A stretch of 64,000 bases of DNA, from assembly GCA_021777105.1 (NCBI GenBank), contig JAIQZQ010000069.1, positions 1-64,000 on the forward strand, in the 5' to 3' direction. The notes below the pieces were generated by a model, which searched no databases, was not told where the DNA came from, and saw nothing but the letters and a program-made list of their open reading frames with translations. Numbering within the stretch: the first letter of the stretch is position 1; every line of letters starts with the position of its first letter. The position numbers were made by a program, and so were the translations under genes. The stretch is from Candidatus Anammoxibacter sp. GTDB taxonomy: Bacteria > Planctomycetota > Brocadiia > Brocadiales > Anammoxibacteraceae. Of this stretch, positions 1 to 8,317 are shown piece by piece.

Positions 1-314
1 AAAAAACAATTAAATACATGAAAAGTGATTAGAAATTAATCAAAAACGGAAAATATTTTCTATTCTAACCAGAGTTAGGGCACAGGAGGTTTTTCGGCCA
101 AAATTTTCAAACAAAATTACCCTTTCCGCAACAGATACTACTTACTTCCGGCAGGAGCAATCTTGTAAATTGCTCCTGCCAAATCTGCTCCAGCCAAAGT
201 GAAACTCCAAATATAAATATCTCCTTCAAACGTCATGGCGCGGGAACGCGCCTGCGCTACATCAAGAATGTGAATGTAGATAGCCTCAAAACCGTGCTCT
301 TAAAAACAAAAATA
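1..314. other. Non-coding leader region, nothing identified except a hairpin
   Basis: No credible coding sequence was seen on either strand in the first 300 bases. The region holds a strong stem-loop at 150-180 and a short GC-rich hairpin near 237-252. It ends at the promoter of the Rrf2 gene. The flanking gene on the left is outside the window. Confidence 0.5.
150..180. terminator. Strong hairpin, possible terminator of an upstream gene
   Basis: A perfect 12-bp stem is visible: GGCAGGAGCAAT at 150-161 pairs with ATTGCTCCTGCC at 169-180 around a 7-nt loop. It is not followed by a T-run on the + strand, so intrinsic termination is doubtful. It could also be a small interspersed repeat. Confidence 0.35.
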
Positions 315-342
315 TTGACAAAAATGTTTTTTTGGATATAAT
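315..342 (+). promoter_or_regulatory. Sigma-70-type promoter of the Rrf2 regulator gene
   Basis: TTGACA at 315-320 and TATAAT at 337-342 are separated by 16 bp, both perfect consensus hexamers. Transcription would start near 349 and leave an ~80-nt leader before the Rrf2 start codon. The leader contains two copies of GTCAAGAA (about 373-388), which could be an autoregulatory site. That role is inference only. Confidence 0.7.
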
Positions 343-428
343 CTTTCCTTTGTTGCCGATTAAGTCAACAATGTCAAGAAAGTCAAGAATGGTTTGCGCT
401 CATGCGCGGATGGGCGTTACGTTAAAAC

Positions 429-887
429 ATGAAATTATCTAGCAAGACAGAATACGCGGTGTTGGCTCTCCTGGAGCTTGGGCAAAAATTCGGCAAGGGT
501 TTTGTGTTAAGCAGGCAGATAGCTGAAAAACGGAACATTCCGGTGTCGTTTCTTGATAAGATACTTTTAACGTTGAAAAACGCGGGGATTATTATAAGCG
601 TAAGGGGCGCGGCAGGAGGGCACTACCTGGCCAGAAATCCCGATGAGGTTGGAGTTAGGGAGATTATTGAATTGTTTGAGGGGTCGTTGGCTCCTTCGGA
701 CTGCGTGAATGAGAGGATATCGTTTTCACCTTTATGCCCATCGGAATCGTCGTGCGTGGTTAAGAAGTTGTGGCAGAAGATGTATGACGCCATGCTTACA
801 AGCATGGAGGACGTGACTTTGCAGAACCTTATTTCAGATGAGACGTCGGCGAAAAAGAGCCAAAGTAAAACCGTTAAGGCTGGTTAA
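429..887 (+). CDS. Rrf2-family transcriptional regulator, probable sulfur-assimilation regulator
   Basis: The 152-residue protein has the Rrf2 winged-helix fold: the N-terminus MKLSSKTEYAVLALLEL, a recognition region around residues 28-60 (IPVSFLDKILLTLKNAGII), and the wing GAAGGHYLARNP. Three cysteines follow (near residues 92, 103 and 109), in the place where IscR and other Rrf2 proteins bind Fe-S clusters. Length is normal for the family. It is the first gene before an APS reductase/CysDN cluster, so by analogy with CymR and CysR it probably senses sulfur or cysteine status. A consensus promoter lies 90 bp upstream. The family call is firm; the regulated genes are inferred from position. 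Confidence 0.88.
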   Translation: MKLSSKTEYAVLALLELGQKFGKGFVLSRQIAEKRNIPVSFLDKILLTLKNAGIIISVRGAAGGHYLARNPDEVGVREIIELFEGSLAPSDCVNERISFSPLCPSESSCVVKKLWQKMYDAMLTSMEDVTLQNLISDETSAKKSQSKTVKAG

Positions 888-940
888 GACTGGCCAATTA
901 AGCCTCCCTGATTTTATGGCCGGCTTGAATTTCTTTGTTA

Positions 941-1088
941 AAAGTGACTAAAGTTAAAAGTGAGCTAAAATGCCTAAAGTTTTGGTAAAAATCAAAGATT
1001 TTTGGATTTTAACAAATTAAACATCAAAAAATTGAAAATTTTTACATAAACTTTAGATCACTTTTAACTTTAGCTCACTTTAGTCACT
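941..1088. repeat. Interspersed repeat, inverted pair in the rrf2-aprA gap
   Basis: GTGACTAAAGTTAAAAGTGA occurs at 944-963. Related units lie in opposite orientation at about 1051-1086 (read on the - strand as AGTGACTAAAGTGAGC followed by TAAAGTTAAAAGTGATC). The arms can fold into a long imperfect hairpin spanning most of the 221-bp gap. A third, direct copy lies at 3217-3277. It looks like a small non-autonomous or REP-like element. No coding capacity was seen. Confidence 0.65.
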
Positions 1089-1108
1089 GCTTTTAACAGG
1101 CAAAATAG

Positions 1109-2800
1109 ATGGATAACAATATAAAAATAAAACGTTTAAGAACTGATGTGTTGATTGTGGGCGGGGGCGCTGCGGGATGTTTTGCGGCGACGGAGCTTAA
1201 AGATTCGGCTCCGGGCCTGGATTGCATTGTGATGGAAAAGGCCAATGTTGACCGTAGCGGCTGTTTGGCAATGGGGATAAACGCTATTAATGCCTATCTT
1301 AATCCGGGGGAAACGCCGGAGACGTTTGTTGATTATATAAAGAATGAGTTTATGGGGCTTATCAGGGAAGATTTGGTGCGCTCTATTGCGCTTGGCGTAA
1401 ACAGCGCTGTTGACAAGGTTGAGCAGTGGGGATTGCCTATAGAGAGGGATCGGAACGGCTATTACAAGATGAGGGGGCGTAGGAGCATAAGGATACATGG
1501 GGAGAGGTTGAAGCCGATCCTTGCCGAGGCGGCAAAACGTTCGGGGGCGAAAATTATTAACAGGGTTGTGGCGACCAATTTTATATATGACGGGGATAGG
1601 GTGATTGGGGCGTATGGGTTCGGCATAAGGGATATGCAACTTTATGTGGTGGAGGCAAAGGCTGTGTTGGTGACGACGGGCGGCGCTTCAAGGCTTTATA
1701 AGCCGAACAATGAGGGGAGCGCGAGGAATTTGATGTGGTACTGCCCCTGGAATGTGGGAACCGGGTTTGCGATGGGCATACGAATAGGCGCGGAGATGAC
1801 ATCTTTTGAGAACAGGTTTGTGGCTTTGCGCGTTAAGGATGTTAATTCGCCTACGGGAACTTTGGCTGTCGGCGTTGGGGCAAAGCAGGTGAACGCTATC
1901 GGGGAGTCGTATCTGGCTGAGAGGTATGAGTGTTTTGGCGGGCGCAAGTGTGTTACGCCATACAGGTTGTACGCGACTATTTTGGAAAACAAGGCGGGCC
2001 GGGGGCCTTGCTATCTGGACGCTTCGCATCTTGATGAGGTTGCAACCAGGAAGTTGAAAGAGGACTTCTTAAGCATGAGCCCGGCGATTGTGCTTTTGTG
2101 GGCGGATGAGGAGCTTGACAGGAAGCTTAGTTGCGTAGAGATAAATGGTTCGGAGCCTTTTGTCGAGGGCGGTCACGCGGAGGCCGGGTACTGGGTGGAT
2201 GTTGACCGCAGGTCTACCGTCAAGGGTTTGTACGCTGCGGGCGACGTGGCGGGCGGGGCTCCGAAAAAATATGTTAGCGGGGCGTGGGTTGAGGCCAGGA
2301 TTGCGGTAAAGACGATATTGGAAGATATAAAAGGTTTAGAGAACGGCCCGGTTTCTGAAAAAGATATTGAGATGGAGAGGGCAAGGGTTAGCGCGCCTTT
2401 GTTAAATAAAAAGATGAATTGCATTCGCCCCCGGGAGATGGAGGAGAGGCTTCAAAAAATTATGGATGAGTACGCCGGCGGTATATCAACCAATTATGAG
2501 CTTAACAACAAGAGGTTGAAGCAGGCCGGCGATCTTTTGGTTGAGTTGTCGGGCCATATAAAAGATTTAACCGCCGAGGATAGTTATGAGCTGGTTGGCA
2601 GTCTTGAGATAGTTGACAGGATTGATGTGGCAAAGGTTTTGGTTGAGCATCTGTGTTACAGGAAGGAGACGCGATGGCCGTGTTATCAAACGCGGGTTGA
2701 TTATCCTGACCGTGATGATGGTTTCTGGCTGAAATTTGTTAATTCTGTTTATGACGCCGAGAGCGGCAGGATTAAAATAATTAAAAGGCCGTTAAATTGA
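1109..2800 (+). CDS. AprA-like adenylylsulfate reductase, flavoprotein subunit
   Basis: The 563-residue protein belongs to the fumarate reductase/succinate dehydrogenase flavoprotein superfamily. It has an N-terminal FAD-binding Rossmann motif GGGAAG at residues 18-23 and a C-terminal FAD motif near residue 375 (GLYAAGDVAGGAPKK). The sequence resembles adenylylsulfate reductase alpha (AprA), which reduces APS to sulfite and AMP. A Fe-S partner follows immediately, then CysD and CysN-C. The same set of genes occurs in assimilatory clusters of clostridia. No QmoABC, DsrAB or sulfate transporter is nearby, so assimilation is more likely than sulfate respiration. Other fumarate-reductase-like oxidoreductases are the alternative, but the neighbours argue for AprA. 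Confidence 0.85.
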   Translation: MDNNIKIKRLRTDVLIVGGGAAGCFAATELKDSAPGLDCIVMEKANVDRSGCLAMGINAINAYLNPGETPETFVDYIKNEFMGLIREDLVRSIALGVNSAVDKVEQWGLPIERDRNGYYKMRGRRSIRIHGERLKPILAEAAKRSGAKIINRVVATNFIYDGDRVIGAYGFGIRDMQLYVVEAKAVLVTTGGASRLYKPNNEGSARNLMWYCPWNVGTGFAMGIRIGAEMTSFENRFVALRVKDVNSPTGTLAVGVGAKQVNAIGESYLAERYECFGGRKCVTPYRLYATILENKAGRGPCYLDASHLDEVATRKLKEDFLSMSPAIVLLWADEELDRKLSCVEINGSEPFVEGGHAEAGYWVDVDRRSTVKGLYAAGDVAGGAPKKYVSGAWVEARIAVKTILEDIKGLENGPVSEKDIEMERARVSAPLLNKKMNCIRPREMEERLQKIMDEYAGGISTNYELNNKRLKQAGDLLVELSGHIKDLTAEDSYELVGSLEIVDRIDVAKVLVEHLCYRKETRWPCYQTRVDYPDRDDGFWLKFVNSVYDAESGRIKIIKRPLN

Positions 2801-2843
2801 TAAATTGTTAAACTGTTAAGTTATTTCGGGTTGGGTGGTTATC

Positions 2844-3209
2844 ATGAGCATATTAGTTGATGAGAGTGTTTGCAATGGGTGCGGGAATAGCAGGGAGTCT
2901 ATGTGCGAGAGGATCTGCCCGGGCGATCTGTTGTACCGCAAGGAGAATGGGAAGGCTACGATCCGCGATCAGGGGGCGTGCTGGGTTTGCGCGGCTTGCG
3001 TAAAGGTGTGCCCGAAGCACGCGATTGAGCTGAGGTTGCCGTTGCAGATTGGGGGCAATGGGTCGTCATTAAAGGCTCGCATCTCAAAAGGGAACACTAT
3101 CTGGCAGGTTAAGGATTCAAAAGGGAGGATTGAGGAGTTTGCAATCAAATCGTGGCTTGACCGCGATAAACAGGGGTGTCCTGTTTTAATTAACGAGGGA
3201 GATGGTTAG
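2844..3209 (+). CDS. 4Fe-4S ferredoxin-like protein, AprB-type partner
   Basis: The 121-residue protein has two Fe-S ligand clusters in its first ~65 residues: CNGCGNSRESMCERICP and CWVCAACVKVCP. The spacing of the first is loose, as in AprB. The C-terminal half (LPLQIGG... IWQVKDSKGR) resembles the tail that packs onto AprA. It is expected to pass electrons to the AprA-like flavin. I chose ATG at 2844 because GGGTGG sits 5-10 bases upstream; an in-frame GTG at 2835 would add three residues. The gene lies 43 bp after the flavoprotein gene and is probably cotranscribed. Confidence 0.85.
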   Translation: MSILVDESVCNGCGNSRESMCERICPGDLLYRKENGKATIRDQGACWVCAACVKVCPKHAIELRLPLQIGGNGSSLKARISKGNTIWQVKDSKGRIEEFAIKSWLDRDKQGCPVLINEGDG

Positions 3210-3216
3210 ATAAGGG

Positions 3217-3277
3217 AAAAGTGACTAAAGTTAAAAGTGATTTAAAGTTGCGGTAAAAATCTGCGATTTTTGTTTTA
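3217..3277. repeat. Third copy of the interspersed repeat
   Basis: GTGACTAAAGTTAAAAGTGA recurs exactly at 3221-3240. It is followed by GGTAAAAATC...GATTTTTG, matching the sequence after the copy at 944-963. The ~60-bp element lies between the ferredoxin and CysD genes in direct orientation relative to the first copy, and may carry a small hairpin. Confidence 0.65.
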
Positions 3278-3368
3278 CGTAAAGAAAAGCAAAAGGCTTG
3301 GATTTTTTTAATAAATTATAATCTTATAAAATATAAATTTGTGCAGGGTAATTATATAGGGATTTTTT

Positions 3369-4274
3369 ATGAACAATATTGACTTGGCCTATTTAAAAAA
3401 TTTGGAATCGGAATCTATCCATATAATAAGGGAAGTGGCTGCGGAGTTTAAAAAGCCGGTTATGCTCTATTCAATCGGCAAGGATTCGGGGGTAATGGTC
3501 AGGCTTGCTCAGAAGGCGTTTTATCCGGGCAAGATACCTTTCCCGCTTATGCATATCGATACGGGCTTCAAGTTTCCGGAGATGATTGAATTCAGGGATA
3601 AGCTTGTAAAGGAGATTGGGGCTAATCTGATTGTTGAGCGCAATGAGGAGTGGATAACAAAAGGCACGCATCCTTCTAAAGTGGGCACTGACAGGTGTTG
3701 CGCTAAATTAAAGACTCAGGGGCTTTTGGACGGGCTCAGAAAGCATGGATTTGACGCTGCGTTTGGCGGCGCCAGACGCGAGGAGGAGAAATCAAGGGCA
3801 AAGGAGAGGGTATTTTCCTTTCGCGACCAGTTTGGGCAGTGGAATCCAAAAGACCAACGTCCCGAACTGTGGAACATTTACAACTGCCGGATTAATGAGG
3901 GGGAGTCGATACGCGTATTTCCTTTAAGCAATTGGACCGAGCAGGACATCTGGCGTTATTTGCAACTGGAAAAGGTGCCGGTTGTTCCTATTTATTACGC
4001 GCAGGAGCGCGAAATTGTTAGAAGAGGCGGAATGCTTGTCCCATATAGCCGGACGACTATTTTAAAGCCGGACGAGAAGGTTGAGGTCGTTAAGTGCAGG
4101 TTCAGGAGCCTTGGCTGCATGCCGTGCACCGGGGCTGTGGCATCGTCGGCCTCGAATCTGGATGAAATAATATCTGAGCTTGAATCCGCCAGAAAATCCG
4201 AACGTGAAAACCGCATAATTGATCATGGCTCGGACAGCTCAATGGAAGAGAAGAAAAAAGAGGGGTATTTCTAA
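3369..4274 (+). CDS. cysD: Sulfate adenylyltransferase subunit 2 (CysD)
   Basis: This is the small catalytic subunit of ATP sulfurylase, which makes APS from sulfate and ATP with energy coupled to GTP hydrolysis by CysN. The 301-residue protein has the PP-loop SIGKDS at residues 35-40, the family segments [11 protein letters not shown] and [21 protein letters not shown], and the C-terminal [14 protein letters not shown]. The length is that of typical CysD. It ends 2 bp before the CysN-C start, so translation is probably coupled. ATG is preceded by a weak GGG-rich site. Confidence 0.97.
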   Translation: MNNIDLAYLKNLESESIHIIREVAAEFKKPVMLYSIGKDSGVMVRLAQKAFYPGKIPFPLMHIDTGFKFPEMIEFRDKLVKEIGANLIVERNEEWITKGTHPSKVGTDRCCAKLKTQGLLDGLRKHGFDAAFGGARREEEKSRAKERVFSFRDQFGQWNPKDQRPELWNIYNCRINEGESIRVFPLSNWTEQDIWRYLQLEKVPVVPIYYAQEREIVRRGGMLVPYSRTTILKPDEKVEVVKCRFRSLGCMPCTGAVASSASNLDEIISELESARKSERENRIIDHGSDSSMEEKKKEGYF

Positions 4275-4276
4275 TT

Positions 4277-6184
4277 ATGACTACAGGCAAAAATGAGGGT
4301 CAGGCAGAGTTGTTAAGGCTTACCACTGTTGGAAGCGTTGATGACGGCAAGTCTACTTTGATAGGCAGGTTGCTTTGCGAAACTAATAATATTTACGAAG
4401 ACCAGCTTGAGGCTGTTGAAAAAGTGGCCAAACGCAAAGGGTCGGGCGAGGTTGATCTGGCTTTGGTCACTGATGGGCTGGCGGCTGAACGCGAGCAGGG
4501 CATTACTATTGATGTGGCTTACCGCTATTTCCAGACGCCGAAGCGAAAGTATATAATTGCGGACACGCCGGGGCATGTGCAATACACGCGCAATATGGTG
4601 ACCGGGGCATCGACCGCGAACCTTGCGATTATACTTATTGACGCTCGAAAAGGGGTGTTGGAGCAGTCGAAAAGGCACGGTTTTATCGCAAGCTTATTGC
4701 AGGTGCCGCATTTGGTTGTGGGCGTTAACAAGATGGATTTGGTTGATTATGATGAGGATGTGTACCTGTCGATTGTTGATGACTATAACAAATTTTCAAA
4801 AAAGCTTGAGATAAAGGACGTTACTTACATACCTATTTCCGCCCTTAAGGGGGATAATGTGGTAGCAAAGGGCGAGAATATGTCGTGGTTTGACGGCCCG
4901 ACGATGCTTCACGTTCTGGAAAATGTGCATGTAAGCTCGGACCTTAATTTATTGGATTTTAGATTTCCGACTCAGTATGTGGTAAGGCCGGACCTGTATT
5001 TTCGCGGTTACGCGGGCAAGATTGTATCCGGGACAATTGCGGTAGGCGAGGAGGTTGCTGTATTGCCTTCAGGCAAAACTTCAAAAGTAAAGGAGATTGT
5101 GACTTTTGACGGCAATCTTGAAGTTGCCTGCGCCCCGCTGTCTGTTACGCTTACGCTTGAGGACGAGATTGACATCAGCAGAGGCGATATGATTGTTCGG
5201 CGGCACAACATTCCTGAGATAAGCCGGGAATTTAGCGCGATTATTTGCTGGATGTACGACGAGCCGCTTAAAATCGGCAAGAACTATGTTATTAAACACA
5301 CTACAAAAACCGTGAAGGCTTTTGTAAGCAAGCTTGATTATGTTATTGATGTAAACACGCTTCATCGCAAAGAGGCTGAGACGTTGGGGCTTAACGAGAT
5401 CGCGCGTGTGGAGATAAGCTCCACTCAACCGATAATGTTTGACAGCTACAATAAAAACCGCGAGACCGGCAGTTTTATAATAATTGACCCGGACAACAAT
5501 TTTACAGTTGGCGTTGGAATGATAAGGGAGCCGTTGCGCAGCCTTGAAGAGTCGCTCAAACCTGAATTGACTGTGGCCGGCGTTGTTGACCGGTCAAGCA
5601 ATGTAACCAGAGAATCAATTGCCGTTCCTCTTGACAAAAGGGAGGAACGCAACAAACATAAGGCTGCGGTAATCTGGTTGACCGGGTTGTCCGGAGCCGG
5701 CAAATCCACTATAGCAAAGAGTCTGGACAAAGCTTTGTTTGACCTTGGTTGCCACACTGCCGTGCTTGACGGAGACAATATGCGTCACGGATTGTGCAGG
5801 GACCTGGGTTTTACGGACAAGGAGCGAAACGAGAATATACGTAGAGTCGGCGAGGTTGCAAGGGTTCTCTACGATCATGGAACTATTGTGGTCTGCACAT
5901 TTATATCGCCTTCGCGGGCGCAAAGGGATATTGCCAGGTCTCTTTTGCCTAAAGGGAGGTTCTTTGAATTGTTTGTTAAATGCAGTTTGAAAACATGCAT
6001 TCACCGCGATCCAAAGGGCCTTTATAAAAAAGCGATAGACGGCAAGATACCTGAATTTACAGGCATCTCTTCACCGTATGAAGAGCCTCTTGATCCGGAC
6101 ATTATAGTTGACACCGAGGATAAGACAATGGAAGAGAACATAAAGATTATTATTGATAAGATTCGCGAATGCGGAATAGTTTAA
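4277..6184 (+). CDS. cysNC: CysN-CysC fusion: ATP sulfurylase GTPase subunit and APS kinase
   Basis: The 635-residue protein is a bifunctional fusion. Residues 1-~450 are a translation-factor-like GTPase with P-loop GSVDDGKST (19-27), G3 motif DTPGHVQYTRNM and NKMD. Residues ~460-635 are an APS kinase with P-loop GLSGAGKST near 468 and DGDNMRHGLC. It joins CysD to make APS, then phosphorylates APS to PAPS. The upstream AprA-like enzyme would use APS directly, so the kinase domain would mainly supply PAPS for sulfation. A sulfotransferase-type gene lies at 23195. This is the last gene of the sulfur cluster. Confidence 0.96.
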   Translation: MTTGKNEGQAELLRLTTVGSVDDGKSTLIGRLLCETNNIYEDQLEAVEKVAKRKGSGEVDLALVTDGLAAEREQGITIDVAYRYFQTPKRKYIIADTPGHVQYTRNMVTGASTANLAIILIDARKGVLEQSKRHGFIASLLQVPHLVVGVNKMDLVDYDEDVYLSIVDDYNKFSKKLEIKDVTYIPISALKGDNVVAKGENMSWFDGPTMLHVLENVHVSSDLNLLDFRFPTQYVVRPDLYFRGYAGKIVSGTIAVGEEVAVLPSGKTSKVKEIVTFDGNLEVACAPLSVTLTLEDEIDISRGDMIVRRHNIPEISREFSAIICWMYDEPLKIGKNYVIKHTTKTVKAFVSKLDYVIDVNTLHRKEAETLGLNEIARVEISSTQPIMFDSYNKNRETGSFIIIDPDNNFTVGVGMIREPLRSLEESLKPELTVAGVVDRSSNVTRESIAVPLDKREERNKHKAAVIWLTGLSGAGKSTIAKSLDKALFDLGCHTAVLDGDNMRHGLCRDLGFTDKERNENIRRVGEVARVLYDHGTIVVCTFISPSRAQRDIARSLLPKGRFFELFVKCSLKTCIHRDPKGLYKKAIDGKIPEFTGISSPYEEPLDPDIIVDTEDKTMEENIKIIIDKIRECGIV

Positions 6185-6235
6185 TTGTTGAAAGCTTATT
6201 CAAGTTGAAAGATTAATGCGGGCTATTTAAAAATT

Positions 6236-7099
6236 ATGAACTGGTTTAGTTTCGCGTTGCTTTGCGCCCTAAGCGTGGCAGGCGCTGACGCGTTGTGCAA
6301 AGGGGCCATGGCCAAAAGCGGGACGTGCCTGGTCGCATGGGTAAGGGTCGCGTACGCCGCGCCGTTTTTGTTGGCTCTTATACCATTTATTGAGATGCCG
6401 GCTCTTGATTTAACTTTTGCCATGGTTTGCTGCGTTCTTTTGCCTATAGACCTTCTTGCGCTGTTGCTTTACATAAAGGCGATTAGTGTTTCTCCGTTAT
6501 CATTAACCTTGCCTTTTTTAGCGTTAACTCCTGTCTTTCTAATCGGAACTTCATTCCTGCTGCTTGGCGAATTTCCTGGTAAAATTGCGCTGTGCGGCAT
6601 TTTTCTGGTTGTAGCCGGCGCGTATCTGCTTAATGTCCATACTAGACGCGAAGGATTGGCCGGGCCTTTCAAATCAATTTTCCGCGAAAAGGGCTCGGTT
6701 TTAATGATAATCGTGGCATTCCTTTTCAGCATATCGTCATGTCTCGGCAAGATAGCGGTCAGCCATTCAAGCCCTATGTTTTTTTGCATGTTTGACCCCG
6801 TGGCCGAGGCGGCTATAATCTTTCTTATATTAATATTTAAATACAGGACGCCTATGGTTGATATGGTTTCAAGGCCGGCGTTGTTTTTTGCTATAGGGTG
6901 CGTGGCTGCCGTTGCCATAGGTTGCCATTTTAAAGCTATAAGCATGGTAGATGTGGCGTATATGATATCTGTTAAACGCACAAGCATGGTCTTCGGAGTT
7001 ATTTTTGGGGCAGTGTTTTTTAAAGAGTCCAATATCAGGGAGAGGCTGTTGGGTTGCGCTGTAATGGTTGCGGGCGTAATGCTAATAAGCATGTTTTAA
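6236..7099 (+). CDS. EamA/DMT-superfamily membrane transporter
   Basis: The 287-residue, very hydrophobic protein has about ten predicted membrane spans in two homologous halves, as in EamA-type drug/metabolite transporters. It begins MNWFSFALLCALSVAGADALCKGAMAKSG, typical for the family, and the second half repeats the pattern (FLFSISSCLGKIAV... VVFKESNIRERLLG-like end). The substrate cannot be told. It starts 51 bp after cysNC in the same direction, so a link with sulfur metabolism is possible but unproven. Confidence 0.8.
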   Translation: MNWFSFALLCALSVAGADALCKGAMAKSGTCLVAWVRVAYAAPFLLALIPFIEMPALDLTFAMVCCVLLPIDLLALLLYIKAISVSPLSLTLPFLALTPVFLIGTSFLLLGEFPGKIALCGIFLVVAGAYLLNVHTRREGLAGPFKSIFREKGSVLMIIVAFLFSISSCLGKIAVSHSSPMFFCMFDPVAEAAIIFLILIFKYRTPMVDMVSRPALFFAIGCVAAVAIGCHFKAISMVDVAYMISVKRTSMVFGVIFGAVFFKESNIRERLLGCAVMVAGVMLISMF

Positions 7100-7187
7100 T
7101 TGATATACGCAGGGTTTTGTTTTATCATATCAAAAATTATAATGACTGTTTCTTTAGGCTATGTGTTTAGATTTATTTAAGGGAATA

Positions 7188-8315
7188 ATGAATATTAAAG
7201 TGTATAAAATTGTAGCGGTTGCGTTGATTTGCGGATTTGGGTTTTCTTCATGTTTATGGTTTTCAAAAAAAGACGAACCTGAAAAACCAGTATATTATGA
7301 GACTGAAATTCCCAGGCAAACTCCAATGCCGGCCATATTCTCTGATATTAAGGAGTCAAAACCTTCTAAAGTCATGGAACCTGATTTTGAAAGCTCCGGG
7401 ACTCCGTATCCTGAAAGCTCTCCGATTTTGAAAAAAGAAACAGTTGCGCCTGTGTCGTCTGAAGGCAAAAGGTTTGCCGGGAATTTTCGCGTTGGCGAAA
7501 AGGTTGTTTATGACGTCAGGTTATGGAAAATGAAAAACGCGTTCGGGCTTAACAAAGGCAGCGCCGTTTTTGAAATAGGCAAAGAGAAGCAGGGAGAAAA
7601 GGATTGCTATGTGATTACCGGTTCGGCGAAGGGCGATGGGTTTGGATATAAATTAAATATTGACTCAAAATCGTATATTGACAGCGAAACCCTCTTGCCT
7701 GTTTTGTCAACCAATACTCAGTCCGGGTCTGAAAGGCGTAAAAGGAAGTTGGTTTTTTATAAGGACAAGATAGAGTATGTAAAGATGAAGCACTGCAAGA
7801 ATCGGGATGGGTGTAAAATTGACGCGCACTATGTTTATAATGAGGAGGGGGCAAAAGCTCATTGCAGGAAATGCAAGGATTGGGCCCATTACACTTGGAG
7901 GGTCAGGTCCGTTCATGAGAATGAAATACCTACATACGACCTTTTGTCCGCTTTTTTTCTAGCCCGTAGCAGCCGGTTGGAGGTGGGGGCTGTTAGCGAC
8001 ACTATGAGGTTGGTGGATGGGCGTGATTTATGGGAGATGAACGTTCACGCTATCGGCGAGGAGACCATAGAGACTGAAATAGGGGTGTTTGACACTTTTT
8101 CACTAAAGTTGGAAACATATCCGCTAAACGCTCACGCAAAGAAGCAGAAGTCGTTTAGGGGGTTGTTTGGGCTTAAGGGTGATATAGGGCTGTGGGTTGA
8201 TAAAAAGAGCAAGGTTCCAATCAGGATAAGGGGTGTTTATCCGCTTCTTTTTGATGTGCAGATAGAGATAATTATTAAATCCATTGAGGGGCGGGTTATT
8301 GACCGGAAATTATAA
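7188..8315 (+). CDS. DUF3108-type lipoprotein
   Basis: The protein is 375 residues from the ATG at 7188, chosen because AAGGGA lies just upstream; an in-frame ATG at 7161 lacks a site. A lipoprotein signal is visible: MNIKVYKIVAVALICGFGFSSC, with C22 as the likely lipidated cysteine. A low-complexity proline/serine linker follows. From about residue 100 (FRVGEKVVYDVRLW) the sequence resembles DUF3108 proteins, which carry repeated beta strands such as GSAVFEIGKEK. A cysteine-rich insert is also present: HCKNRDGCKID and CRKCKDWA. The exact function is unknown; cell-envelope localisation is likely. It ends 2 bp before galU. Confidence 0.75.
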   Translation: MNIKVYKIVAVALICGFGFSSCLWFSKKDEPEKPVYYETEIPRQTPMPAIFSDIKESKPSKVMEPDFESSGTPYPESSPILKKETVAPVSSEGKRFAGNFRVGEKVVYDVRLWKMKNAFGLNKGSAVFEIGKEKQGEKDCYVITGSAKGDGFGYKLNIDSKSYIDSETLLPVLSTNTQSGSERRKRKLVFYKDKIEYVKMKHCKNRDGCKIDAHYVYNEEGAKAHCRKCKDWAHYTWRVRSVHENEIPTYDLLSAFFLARSSRLEVGAVSDTMRLVDGRDLWEMNVHAIGEETIETEIGVFDTFSLKLETYPLNAHAKKQKSFRGLFGLKGDIGLWVDKKSKVPIRIRGVYPLLFDVQIEIIIKSIEGRVIDRKL

Positions 8316-8317
8316 TT

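Noticed and set aside
1136..1639. Minus-strand frames opposite the AprA-like gene (also 1581-2029 and 2173-2424)
   Set aside because: Shadows of the coding strand; the + strand protein shows clear FAD motifs.
1109..2800. Dissimilatory sulfate respiration
   Set aside because: No QmoABC, DsrAB or sulfate permease is in the window; AprA plus ferredoxin, CysD and CysN-C fits assimilation.
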